Source of the DNA: Crotalaria pallida
Lineage: Eukaryota; Streptophyta; Magnoliopsida; Fabales; Fabaceae
Direction: 5' to 3'
Assembly (NCBI GenBank): GCA_037953625.1
Contig: CM075653.1
Location: 103,767,639 to 103,831,638, forward strand
DNA: 64,000 bases
Part shown: one piece after another, positions 46,517-60,939 of the stretch
Layout of the letters: each line of letters starts with the position of its first letter
Position numbering within the stretch: the first letter of the stretch is position 1
Notes under the pieces: model-generated
Told to the model about the DNA's origin: nothing
Databases searched by the model: none
What the model saw: the letters and a program-made list of their open reading frames with translations, nothing else
Made by a program: the position numbers and the translations under genes

Positions 46517-48092
46517 TGTTGGAAACCAACAAGCGGGCTAAGCAAATACTAGAGGGGGGGTGAATAGTATTTTGAAGCACTAATACCAAATAATTCGATT
46601 GATAATTGAAGAATGGAGCTTAGACTGAATTTTCTGGAATCAGAAACAAAAGACTCGAGTCTTTTGTGAAATACTCGAGTTTTTCAGGATGAACAACTCG
46701 AGTCTTTTCTGAAATACTCGAGTTTTTACTATCAGATAGCAGAAAAACCAGAAACGAAAATTCACCAATTTAACTCAAATCAATTCAATAATAAACAGGA
46801 ACTTATCCAACAGAATAGCAAGTAATCTAAATAACTTTTAACACAAAGATTCCTTGAACTTGCTACCTAATTGTATAAATCCTAATTGATTGAAATGACT
46901 TAAGTCTATTGAGCTAGAAAGTAGATTAAAAGCAATAAACCAACACTCAAGCAATTTTATCCTGGTTCACTCCAACAATGAGCTACATCCAGTCCTCCTA
47001 ATCACTTAGGAGTTTCTACTAATAATCAAATTGTTAGAAATTACAAAGGATTGCTTGAGAATGGCCTCACTCAACCTAACCCTTTCAAGAGTGTACCAAA
47101 CTCTTGATTTCTACCCCAATTTGATTCCGGTGATTGAAGAACTCTTCACAAAGCTTCCTTGAACTCCCTTCAAGAAACTCCACCGGGCTAGGAACTTCCT
47201 AGTCTTGTGCTTGAGAACCTCTCAAGACTTCCAACACCCTAAGCCACTTAGGGTTTGCTTGGGAAAAATCCAAGACTTTGAATAATCAAGCTTTTTTGTA
47301 TGTGTATTACTAATCTCACAATGGATTAGCACAAATAAGCACAGCTCAATGTAAGAATTGAGGCCTAAAACTCAACTTGGAATAAAATGACAATATGATT
47401 GAGAAGTTGAGCTTTTTGGGAATTAACACTTGAGAAAAGGAAATTATGAAAGCTTGTGATCAATAATGTGTTGTTGTCTTGTTTGTTCTTGCACAAATTC
47501 AAAGAGCAATTTTACAATAAAGTTCAGAATACTCTCTTAGGGTTGGATGAGACTCAAATGCCCTCAATTGGGTTTTTGAGTTTCTCCAACGTTCATTTTT
47601 GCTGACTGGACAAAAATACTCGAGTCTTTTGGTAAAAACTCGAGTCTTTTTGGTCGGTCACGAGTGAATTGGTGCACGAACAAGACTAACGGTCATAATT
47701 GCTGACCTGACACAAATACTCGAGTTTTTCTATAAATACTCGAGTATATACTCGAGTCTTTATCAAAATACTCGAGTATTTTGATCAGATATGGGAAAAA
47801 TTATTTTTCAATTTTATTTTTCCTCTCAAGTATTAATTTTTGGTCAATCTCAACTTAATAAACATATAAAAATTTATTCCTAGAAGAGACTAACTATTTT
47901 TACCCACTCTCAACCACTCTCAACATAAATTAGAAATTTACAATTAATATTTGATTGAGAATGATTGGGCACTTGTCTTCTTTTCTTGACTTCTTGTTGA
48001 TGTTGATGTTGCAATATCTTCAAGGCATGATTTGTTAATTATTTTGTCATCATCAAAACATAATCCACATAATTAGGAGCATTGAATTCACA
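46517..48092 (-). repeat. 5' LTR of the young copia, facing the WRKY gene
   Basis: Ten ACTCGAGT copies are present, in clusters at about 46650-46725 and 47617-47785. The latter includes a perfect 24-base palindrome at 47762-47785, matched at 39947-39970 in the other LTR. Its U3 end lies 279 bp from the WRKY start codon, and element transcription runs away from the gene. Confidence 0.95.
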
Positions 48093-48371
48093 TATTCCTC
48101 TCTTTTGGTCATGTAGGGGACTCCAAGGTGCTTACTACCTTCCTAAATATTCTAATTTTAAAATAAAATCGTGTAGACTAATTAATTTAATTGAGGGGAC
48201 TAATTAAGAAGCAAAATAAAGTCAAAACTTAGATGCGCCCTTGTGTGTTAGTTTAAGATAAGAAACGTCTTTGGGATGAGGGGATTGACTTTGGTGCCTC
48301 AAAAGTAGCATTTATATCAGAAGCTAGAGAGGACAAAGGAAGAGATTCTTCTATGCTCAACCTTGTCCTAA
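48093..48371 (+). promoter_or_regulatory. Remaining proximal promoter and leader of the WRKY gene
   Basis: Only 279 bp separate the copia LTR from the ATG. Two W-box cores TTGACT are visible, at 48285-48290 (plus) and 48220-48225 (minus). W-boxes are the binding sites of WRKY proteins, so auto- or cross-regulation is possible. A weak TATA-like TTTATATC lies near 48309. The original distal promoter is now more than 9 kb away. Confidence 0.5.
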
Positions 48372-50950
<2,579 letters not shown>

Positions 50951-52565
50951 TAGCCAAAATGGTAGGTATATCTCTAGTACCAACAATTGGTAAGGGTGTA
51001 TACAAGAGTGTGAACATAGTATATTATTCAAGTAGCTTCTTAATTAATCATAATTACATTCAAACATCTCCTATAAATAATATATATATATGTGGGGTGG
51101 GGATTCTTTTGTTTTCCCATGTAATTTGGTCTTTCTTGTTGTAATTGAGTTAACTATATATTGTGAAAAAAAAAAAAAGTTTGTATTTAGTTGATTGGAA
51201 TACAAGTGTATGTAGGACTTTGCCGAATTACTCCTAATACAGTTAATAACAAAGGATCAATTATTAAGGTATTGCAAAGCCTTTAATTTCTAATTAACTG
51301 TGTTTTCTAGCTAGTCTTGTATGTTATGTACTCATCATGTGGAAGCAAAGTTCATAGTCAATGAAATATACCTTGTTCTCGAAGATCAGTTTCTATTTTT
51401 TGGGACATCATAGAAAACTAAATTGATTATTTTTTTTAATAATCAAAACAAACTAAATTAAGAAAAATGTTAACGAGTAGTATTCATACAATATTTTTTA
51501 AGAAATCAAAATAAATATATATGTGGTTATTAGGAAGTGTTGTGATAAATAAAACTTACTTTTAAATAATTAATTTCTTAAAATATATCCTTCGAGCACT
51601 CATTTTTCTACTAATATATAATTTGTATTAATATGTTTTATTTTTTTCATGCCTATTATGATAAAATGTACACTTATATTCTTTTTTATGTGATATATAT
51701 ATATATTTATTCTTTTTATTTATATTTATATTTTTTATTGAAATTCACAAAAATTTCTTGCTTGTGGCTAGTTGAAATTTCTACATGTTGAGCAGAGAAT
51801 CACATAAATTAAAAATAAGGATTTTTGTAAAATATATATATGTGTGTAGGATAATCGAATTTTTAAAAGTAAGTCTTTACATAAAAATAAAACACTTAGT
51901 GAATCAAAATATGACTATTTAGTTCTTTCATGTAAGTAAATTTTTGACGTTTGTTTATCATATGCATTAATGCATAGAATAGAAAAATACTAAAAATAAA
52001 ATAGTGAAATAAAAAGCTTCAAACAAACTTCACAATAAGTTATGTTCTTTTATCCATTGCATATAGATTAAAAAATGAGTAAATTATTTAAGAATTTGAT
52101 ATATTTTGACTAAATTACCCTTATTTAATAATAAGAGAAAGAATAATAATAAATGTATGAAGATTATATTAAAGAGAGATAGAAAAACAATGGGTGATGA
52201 AAAAGGAATGAAATAAATAAAGGTATACTTGAAAAAAAAGTATAAATGAGTATTGAATTTAAAAAAAAATAATATATATAAGACAAAGTAAAAATGCTAA
52301 AAATATATAACTTATTGGACCAAGAGTGTAATTAAAGAGATTGAGATCAAAGGGCTACCGGAAGAAAAAGGAGGAAATGAATTAACATCGAAAGTAAATT
52401 TTAATTGAGAAGGAGCATGCATCAAAGAGTATTGTGAAATTAGAAGTGAAAAAAAGTAAAAAGATTTATCATGGAAGAAGAAAAGAAAGCATCGGTTGAA
52501 CCAAGAAGGGTGTTGCGATGTTGTTGGCGCATGGCTTATGTGGTAAAGGCACATTATTAAGGTTC
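50951..52565. other. WRKY 3' flank and AT-rich intergenic DNA
   Basis: The WRKY 3' untranslated region probably ends between 51130 and 51390, but I cannot fix the site. The stretch 52090-52260 resembles the interior of the Stowaway-like MITE near 58665-58790 (TATTTTGACTA, then AGAGATAGAAA). No gene seen. Confidence 0.4.
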
Positions 52566-52582
52566 AAAGAAAAATTAATATT

Positions 52583-52682
52583 GTCCGCGTAAGAGAGTTC
52601 AGATTGGTGGTTGCAGGGACATTTAGAATTTTCCCATCTCCAGGTCATGGGTTCTAGTCCATGTAAACAAAAAAAAAAAAAA
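52583..52682 (+). mobile_element. Short tRNA-derived SINE
   Basis: It has GTTCAGATTGGTGG as an A-box-like start, GGGTTCTAGTCC as a B box, and a long A-run at the end. The flanks AAAGAAAAATTAATATT (52566-52582) and AAAGAAAAATTAGTATT (52683-52699) are a 17 bp duplication with one change. It differs in sequence from the SINE at 33039-33224. Confidence 0.75.
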
Positions 52683-52699
52683 AAAGAAAAATTAGTATT

Positions 52700-54193
52700 C
52701 CATTTCATGAAAGAATTTTAGTTTGAAGAATAAATTTAATTATGTATGATGAATTAATCTTTTATCTAAATAATAAGGCAAGATGATACTCGATTAAAAA
52801 AAAAATTGAAAAAATACGATGATGACACAATTTTGTGAACATGCTAAAGATTTTTTTTTATCAGAAAAAAAAAAAAGATTTTATTGAAAAAGGAGTGAAC
52901 ATGCTAAAGATAAATTTATATGCAGCTAGTCTGCTCATAGTTTTCCAGATTTTGTTCTCTTTAATCTTGTTGTTTCTATCAAAAGTATTGTTTTAAGATC
53001 TTTCTTTTAAGATATAATATGATCACGTACGTATAGAGATATATATTATATTGCTTCCACATCAATTTTTTTCTTTTTTTCATTTTTGATGAAGCTTCCT
53101 CACCAAATCAAATTAGTCCAGTATGACTACAGAGAGAACTAACGATCCCACATGAGAGCCTTAAATAAAATCATTATTTAACATTCTTCAACCCGATGCG
53201 AGCACATTAAAATCACCTGGTCCCTCTTTGGGCATTTTTCTTGATGCGGAAATTATCCCTCCTATTCCTGTTACAGGCTTATCTTCAGATTTTTTTTAAT
53301 CTTAAATATAAGTCATTTTATATGTTTTATGTATTTTTTTTGTTTTTATTAAATAGTTTGATTATCTATGTATCTTTTTTCCTTTAATAATAAGTGTGAA
53401 TTTTTCAAGAAAAATTGATATATAGGATAAAATTGTAATATTACAATATATTCTTATAAAATTTATAAAACTAATTACTTTCCTTAATTCATGTAATTCG
53501 GTTAAATATATCCTATAATAAAAAATTGGAAAAGTACAAATTTTCAGCCTTTAAGTTACTATTACTCCACTAGGTATCCATAGACACCACATGTCGATCC
53601 ATGTTCTTATCATTGTGCCTTGTCTTAAAGTAGTTATTTGCTATAAAATGATATGTATGTTGATATGTATTCCTAATTTCAAGATTATTTTTTGTTAAGA
53701 AGAGTATGAATTATGAAACATGCAGAATATATCTTGTTTGATAATTTTTTTTTTAATTTGCTTTAAAAACTGTTTAACGTGGTGGTTCACTGTTCAACAT
53801 AATGGCTTTTTAATTTGCCTTAAAACTGCCTATCAATGGTGTTTTTTTTTAAAAAAAAAATTATTTTATTGAGTACAATTGTTGCTGTCTTGCTGACTTG
53901 CTTTGTTGGTTGTTTTTTTTTTTAAATTTCTTCTTATAGGAGTAGTTACAAAAGATCACACAACTTGGTTTTTTTAGTCTTATTGTTTTAATGGTTTTGG
54001 TAGTTATAAAACAAAGTGTAAATTTTGATAACTAACGGAAGTAAAATGGATAAGTGCTAATTTACATAAACTAAATTTAATTAATAAATTATTTTTTTTA
54101 ATTATATATAATAATAGGTTATATTCAATCCATTTCAGATATAATTGCGTATTTTAAAATTATGCACGAGTTTTGAAAAGTAGCTAAATAATG
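52700..54193. other. AT-rich intergenic DNA
   Basis: No gene or bounded element recognised. Several poly-T and poly-A runs. Confidence 0.5.
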
Positions 54194-55256
54194 TATTTCC
54201 TTCCACTACTAGAAAATAGTATTTTGGCTACCACAAATAGCTACCGTGGACCCTTCGGTTGCAATTAGCAACCTTATTTGCAACTACTGCTGCTCCCAAT
54301 TTAATAAAAAAAAATTAAAATAAAAAATTCACTTATTCTCCCTGTTCACTTCACTCTAATCCTTCTCTCTCTTCTCCCTCTTCAGCTCTTTCGTTCTATG
54401 CTCTCTCTTTCTCTCATGAATCACGAATCACACACTTCTCACTCAGTCACTCTAGCTCTTCTCTTCTTTTCTGCTCAAACTCTCTCTCGTTCTCTCGCAC
54501 TTCTCTCGCTCTCTAAAGCCTTCCCACACTTCTCTTCTCTGCCACCTTCCCACAGCAACGCAGCCACCGCCACCGCCACCGCCACCGCTGTCTATTACAC
54601 CTTCGCATTTCACCTCCTTACCAAAGCAAACCACCATTGTCTTCTCTATTGAACGGTATGTCTTCTCTCTCTCATTTTGTGATTTGAATTTTAGGGATTA
54701 GGGTTCTGAATTTTTTTTTTATGATAATAAGATATTAATTTTAAGCTTGATGATATTTGCAAGCATGAAGCATCTCATTCTTGTGATGCAATAGATTCTG
54801 TAGTAGTCACGCATATAAATGGTACGTGAAGTTCATGAGTCAATTTTACTTCCTTAGTTTTTTTAAGTATCTTCTAAGATTGTTTCAAATTAAAATGAGC
54901 AAGATCTGAGATTGAAAGAACAAGAGGAAGTGGCTTCTGCCTAATCTCCTAGAATCTCTAAGATAATATTACGTTATGAAATTTATTTTAGGGATTAGGT
55001 TCTGAAACATTGCTTTGTTTTGTGATTGTGAATGAGTTTAACTGTGTTGTGATTTGTTTTGTTATCGTGAAGAACATTTCACCATCAAAGAGCAAATGAA
55101 CCAACAGAAGAGCACATCAACTGCAAAATTATTAGGACTGTAATTCAATTTTTCTTACAACAATACAACAAATCTATTGAAACCTTGAGTTTTTTTCCCT
55201 TCAAATTATCATACGATTTTTTTGGTTATTACCTCGGTTATTAACTTGGAGCTGTA

Positions 55257-56456
55257 GGATTAAGCAACGTAAACTCAAAAGGGAAGCACAGAGAGCAGAG
55301 GTTCAAAGAAGTGTAAGAACTTTGAGGTATTGTTTTTTATATATCTATGTTTAACCTTTTGTTCATTTTCGGCATTGTTTATTATTTTATTTTGATTTAT
55401 TCAATTTTTGCAGATCATTACTGGATCTGAAGAAATGGTGTTCAATATCTCTCTCATCCTTGAGAATATTGAGAACTTAGAGGGTAACAACCATAACATG
55501 TATAGTTATACACTCTGTGACGCTTGAAATTGAAAATTGAAATCATACTTTGTGTAAAATAATCAATTTGACATGCTGAATGATATGTTGTTGGTAGGTA
55601 TCTGAGCTCCTAGAATCAGTTAAAACAATGTTGGATGAATAGCTAGTCTTGTGGCTGGTTTGATGAAATGTTCCAGTCAAGCGGGAGAGTTTGCTTTGCC
55701 TGATATACTTCCAGTCCTTGAAATTTGTGTTTTCAAACTATATGGAATATTGACCTTTTCCCCTCCTGATTATCAAATATGCAGAAAGAAGCTGGTATTC
55801 CTAAGAAGATTATCAAAGACATCCCTGGTTTAAGTAAGCACTTAATTCTCAATCTCAGTTTAACAATTATCTTTTACTTTGAGTGTCGTAGGAAAAAATA
55901 TGCATAATCTGTCTTCAAAAATGGCATGATTTGTGTCAGTCATCTTAATCTGTTTTTCTGATTTTGTTAAGTTTTCCTTCATATGATAACATGTCCAAAT
56001 CCCATCCTAAACATTGTGCACGCCGCTTAACATTTTTGGTACTTAATGTTGACCTCTATAAGGGCATCTCCCTATTTAGCTTCTCTTTTTCTCTCATACT
56101 GCTCATGATTCCAGTTTTATTATAGTTATAGATTGTGCATATCAATATTTGCTATCCTGTGATTTATGTCGTAAGAAAGTAATGCTATGTTTGGAATTTC
56201 TTGAGCAAAAGGAATTGATGGTGGGAGTGTTACCTTTCCTCCCATCCAAATGTTCTTACGAGTTAGATGCTTTATCTTTGCATAATTTGTTTGGTAATTT
56301 CCTGATTAATGTTTATGGTGAATGGGTGGTAACAGGAGAGGCTGGTTGGACTCCTGATCAGTGGGGTCATTCACGTTTCAGAACTTCAAGTGCTTCTACA
56401 GACAGTGCAGCAAATCAAAAACACTTGACTGCTTTTATGCGTTCACTTCTGAAGGC
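55257..56456 (+). other. Exon-like fragments of an unidentified host gene in the CACTA element
   Basis: Pieces bounded by plausible splice signals are: 55258-55326 (IKQRKLKREAQRAEVQR), 55414-55482 (ITGSEEMVFNISLILENIE), about 55598-55645 (VSELLESVKTMLDE then a stop), about 55784-55833 (KEAGIPKKIIKDIPGL) and about 56338-56456 (AGWTPDQWGHSRFRTSS, then HLTAFMRSLLK). Their order and spacing look like a captured multi-exon stretch on the plus strand. I do not recognise the parent and cannot say if they come from one gene. Stops show they are not functional. Confidence 0.4.
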
Positions 56457-57538
56457 AAGTTGATTATGTTTGTCACCTTGATTTCAATTTTCATTCATTT
56501 AACTTTCAGTAGAATCTGCAAATTCCATATATGGGCTAGTGGCAAAATTTATTATCAAGAATATTCATATATGCAATTGCCAAACCACTATTGATTTGGT
56601 ATTAAATTAATGTACTCAACCACTAAGTTATATCCACTGCTGTTGTTAGATGCTTCGTATAATGTGATTTTGCTTCTCTAAATTTTCCTTTAGCCAACTG
56701 ATATCATTGCTTGAGTGCATGTTTTTGCAACTGAATTGATCATCTTGCGTGTCCATGTTTTACACCTCTCATGTTTTCCCCTGCTGAAAATGTCAGGTAC
56801 TAGATGGATATTTTCTTCTTGCAAGCAGAGTATTAACCTGCATCCGATTCCCTTTGACAAGAAAAGATTATTTTCCCATTTTACAAAGTGCAAATTCTGG
56901 AGTTAAGCCAGAGTGTCTCATATACTTATCTAATATTCTAATAATGTGTTGGAAGGTGATGATCTTCAAACTCGGGTTTAACTATTTGTTTAGCTATTCC
57001 TCTGCTTAGTTTGGTTGCATGACTGGAGAACATTTTCTTTCAATTTCAATCATTCTGTTCTTTACTGAATTTATTCAGATTTTATATCATTTCTTGTACA
57101 TGTGTTCCTAAATGGTGCTCTGGCTACTTAAATGTCTAAATTGAGAATCATATTCTATTAATAATAATGACACTGACAGATTTGTTTCTTTGGTCAATTC
57201 AAAGAATGACAATGATATTGGATATATAGCTATAAATCTTACTCTGTAGATAGCTGACACATTAGTAGAGAAATTTTGTATAATAGATTAGTAAAGACCA
57301 TCAGATTGACAAATTGACAGATTTACTTGTCTTGTCTGGTTAGCGGAATTGTTATCTGCTTCTTAAACTTGGTATCACAGTATGACTTGCTGGCCTGAAT
57401 CTAGAATTTGTTCTGTGCTCTTTCTTCTCGTACTTTATCTCATTTTGATTTTGATTTTGGTATCACAGTTGGACAATATGAAATAGTCATAGATATGTTC
57501 TGCATATTGAATTCCAAATTACTATATTCTCTTCTCAG

Positions 57539-57615
57539 GTCGTCCAACTTCATCTGCCACTGCTCCACCGAAAGGTCTTGGAATGAAGTTTGGTAAATCT
57601 CAAAAGACAAATCAG
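57539..57615 (+). pseudogene. Captured exon fragment of coatomer subunit delta (delta-COP)
   Basis: After an intron-like acceptor (TTCTCAG) the frame reads GRPTSSATAPPKGLGMKFGK and then SQKTNQF. This matches the linker of plant delta-COP before its conserved LESLKAEGE segment. Just after TNQF the similarity stops and a TGA follows. Delta-COP is part of the COPI coat that returns vesicles from Golgi to endoplasmic reticulum. This piece is about 25 residues of a protein of about 520, so it is a captured scrap, not a gene. Confidence 0.65.
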
Positions 57616-59059
57616 TTTTCACTTTGTTGCTGACAACTCATTTTTTCCCTTTTCTGTTATGATGTTTCTTATTCTTTGCAATTTACTTCAAAATCTTAGC
57701 CATAGCTTCTTTTTTTTACAATATATATCATGTGATTGATATGCTCTTTGCCGTGTAATTTTTAGATTTATTTGAAGAACTTTGCAACTGAATTGCTGTT
57801 CCTTTCAAACTGAGGTATTTATTCTCTTACTGTTTTTCTTGGTGATTTTCACTTATATTATCATTAGAAAAATTACAAATTTTCCCTTAAATACTAACTC
57901 TTTTTCCTTTTTCCCTACTTTCTCTTTTCAAGCTGGCCGATGGAGAAAGATGTAAGTTCATTTATTCCTTAAGCATATTTATTAATTGAACTTAAGCATA
58001 TGTAAGTTCACTTGCTTTGATGTCTTGAGTGAATGTAGATAATCTTTAGAATAAACACACAGTAGATGTTTGGAATGTGGATGGTCCCTATGAGGCAGAA
58101 CATTATTTTTCATGTTATTGAATTTGTTAACCTTGTGCTATGTATATTGAATTCCCTGTTTCAATGTGACTAATGTTTCTACTTAGAACTTTTGAGATTA
58201 GCGACCACTATTTTAACTGCTGCGACGAAAATTTTCCGCCACTATTTGCGACTACATTGCAAGCGGTTGCAAAACGGTTTGCAACCCCACTTTTTGCGGC
58301 GGATGCATAGCGGTCGCAAATTCCGTCACAAATGCATTTTGCAACCGAAAATTCATTATTTTGCGACCGTTTTTTCCGTCGCTAAAACGCATGTTTTTGG
58401 TAGTGTTCGTTTCTAAATTAAGATTTTTTGAGCATTTTAATTTTGTCTTCTATTTATAAGATCTTATACCAATTTTCAATAATAATTAATTACTTCTTTC
58501 CACAAATGCACCTATTTATTCAATACATTTTTGAAAAATAATACTTATTATAAGGGTATTTTTGAAAAAAAAAATCAAATGTTTATATTTCCAATACTAT
58601 TAACTAAATTAAAAAACTTTTTTAATGGATAAGGGTTCAACCAAAATGGTCTTATATAAAATTTGAGTTATTTTGACTATAATATCCTTGTATAATCATT
58701 ATGAAGAGATAGAAAGATATTGGAGGTAAAAAAGAGATTGTGATAAATAAGGATATAGTTGAAAAAACAATATTGGATTTATAAAAGAACTATACATATG
58801 AAAATATATAAACATTATATATGAAACGGAGGGAATATCCTCTAAGCAGATTTAATTTCGTGTTTATATATTCTTTTTGGTTCTAAAGTATATTTTACAT
58901 AGATAATATACAAATTTTAAAAAAAATTATTAAGTGACGTAAGAATTTAGAGTATTTTGATAATAATATCTTCATATAATAAAAAAGAGATTGTGATAAG
59001 TAAGAATATAATTAAAAAAAATAATATTAATTATACATTAAATTTATAAAAAAAATACA

Positions 59060-59303
59060 TAATCCCTCTGTCCCATAAAAATGGTAAAAAAAGGCAAAAA
59101 ATTTTGTCAAAAATTATAGTTAAAGTAATCAATGAAAAATTTAGAAATTATAAACTTTGAATTGTGATTGGTTGATCAATGCAAAATGCATTAAATTAGG
59201 TGTTTGATAATTGATTAATGTGTTAAGCAAAACATTAAATGCATATCTCCTTAATTTTTTAACTTTTCTAATTTGTAACCATCCTTGTAAAACGGAGGGA
59301 GTA
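59060..59303. mobile_element. Stowaway-like MITE, 244 bp
   Basis: The left end TAATCCCTCTGTCCCATAAA and the right end (other strand TACTCCCTCCGTTTTACAAG) are near-inverted and bounded by TA. Separate from the MITE ending at 58837. Confidence 0.7.
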
Positions 59304-59784
59304 TGAAACAAGATAAAAAAACTATATTAACAAAACTATAGGGAGTATCAACCAAACTCCCGTATTACACTTTGTTTTAACACCAGTATTAAAAATAATA
59401 TTGATGACTGGATCTTACTTAGAACCATCGATCTCTAAGGACCCACCGATGGGTAATCCTTTTGAATAGTATGTGGTGGGCTGGTGCCTGGTGGCCAAGG
59501 AAACTTATATCCGCTCACAAAAATTAGTAAAATTTTGAAAAACTAATGAAAATTAAGAAACACATTTTAAATGTTTTATTATTTATTTCAATTGTATAAC
59601 AAATCATTTAATATATTTTTAATTAATTATTTAATCATAGATTAAAAAGTTTAATATTAAATTTTTTATTCACTATTATAACTTATTTTGATTTAGGACA
59701 ATATTTTTTTAAAGGTTTTTCTAAATTTTTAAGATGATGAGAGTACTTCTTCTTAGAATGAAATATAGTATATATTAACAAAAT

Positions 59785-60271
59785 GGCTTAATTATGTCAC
59801 AGGTTCCTGAAGTTTGAGGTACTTTTGTCAGATACCTTTGTACTTTTTTTTAAATGTTTGACTCCCCGAAATTACTTCTGGTTTGTCATATACCCGGGCC
59901 GACCCCTACTCCCAATTCTAGCAAATTTTGATGACATGTGACATCAAAGAGGTTGGTTATGTGGTGCCACGTGATATCACGCGGGCGAAGACAACCTCTT
60001 TTTCCAATTTTCTGTTTTCTTTTTTTATTTAACTAAAAATATAAAAATATAAAGTTTTTTAGTTTTTTAAATTTTTTTTTAAAAAAATGATCTTCACTCA
60101 CGGGGCACCAGGTGCTTAAACTCCTGCGTCTGATCTGGATCCCGATGTTACATGTCAGTAAAATTGGTAGTAGAGGTATATGACAAACCCATAACTAATT
60201 TCGAGGAGTCAGACATTGAAAAAAAATAAGAATATCTGGCAAAAATACCCCAAACGTGACATAATTAAGCC
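59785..60271. mobile_element. Foldback MULE-like element, 487 bp
   Basis: Ends GGCTTAATTATGTCAC and GTGACATAATTAAGCC are inverted and flanked by the exact 9 bp duplication TAACAAAAT (59776-59784 and 60272-60280). The arms pair imperfectly for about 150 bases (for example TTTGTCATATACC with GGTATATGACAAA). No ORF for a transposase. Confidence 0.85.
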
Positions 60272-60280
60272 TAACAAAAT

Positions 60281-60939
60281 CAACTTTAAATCCTTTTAAA
60301 CAAGTAAGTGATATATGAACTAAGGTGGCATTTGTAGCACCGCGTTCTTAATAAATAAAAAGATAACTTCATTTATTAGAATGAAAAAAAAAAAAAAAAC
60401 AATTCCAATGTGTGATTCTATTTGCTGTGAGAATAAGAGGACGAGTAATGTTTGTATTGATTGATGTGCTACTCCTTATTCACCGATGTGATAGCGTTAG
60501 GAACTAGATAAGTGGTGGTGACATGTTGTCTTTGGAACATGTGGGGATCGAAAAATGATACTCTCTTATGCTAATTAAATCAATCTTAAAAATATCTAAG
60601 TGTCATGCATATGTCAAGAGTAGTATTTTTTTTATAAGTAAAAGATTTCATTCTAAATGCCAAAAGATAAACTTTTAGAAAAGAAGTACAGCGATAGGAA
60701 TTGAAAGATTCCAAACACCAACAGTACCTGCAACACGTAAAAACCTCGATTGAAAAAAGATGTAGGAGAACCATACAGTACCTAGCAGCAAAAACCCAGC
60801 AACAAAAACAAACTCAGCCTGCTAATTACGACACTAACCAAAACAACATTACTCCACCTTTTCATGACTGAACCAAGCCGCTATGGAATTCGAAATTCCT
60901 CCCTTAGAAACACCAAAACGAGGCAACTCAAACGTTCTC
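60281..60939. other. Intergenic DNA
   Basis: No gene recognised. There is a run of A at about 60386. The right part may already belong to the decayed LINE. Confidence 0.4.

Larger units (their letters stand above)
38703..48092 (-). mobile_element. Young Ty1/copia element, nearly complete
   Basis: LTRs at 38703-40272 and 46517-48092 (1570 and 1576 bp) are flanked by the exact duplication TATTC (38698-38702 and 48093-48097). An iMet-type primer site, gag, pol and polypurine tract follow in the usual order on the minus strand. By eye the LTRs differ at only about five bases and three indels, so the insertion is recent. About 1.3 kb between pol and the 3' LTR has no env-like frame. The gag type (FGGEGASI, YWKTRMKVFIEAI) and size suggest the SIRE/Maximus group, with moderate confidence. 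Confidence 0.95.
54204..58405. mobile_element. Non-autonomous CACTA element carrying gene fragments
   Basis: Ends are CACTACTAGAAAATA and TTTTTGGTAGTG, with a 3 bp duplication TTC (54201-54203 and 58406-58408), the CACTA signature. Subterminal repeats with GCGGTTGCAAA-like words lie at both ends (54230-54290 and 58190-58390). No transposase domain is visible. The interior has intron-like and exon-like pieces unlike transposon sequence, including one from delta-COP, so it belongs to the gene-capturing type. Confidence 0.88.
54194..58837. mobile_element. Stowaway-like MITE interrupted by the CACTA element
   Basis: Removing the CACTA element joins 54194-54203 to 58409 onward, giving a left end TATTTCCTTCGTTTC. 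This is nearly the inverse of the right end GAAACGGAGGGAATA (58823-58837). The interior matches the MITE at 38133-38585. The MITE body is about 440 bp, so the CACTA element landed within its left terminal repeat. Confidence 0.65.

Noticed and set aside
54398..54652. 84-codon frame near the left end of the CACTA element
   Set aside because: Pyrimidine-rich low-complexity sequence with an Ala-Thr run; no domain and no match recognised.
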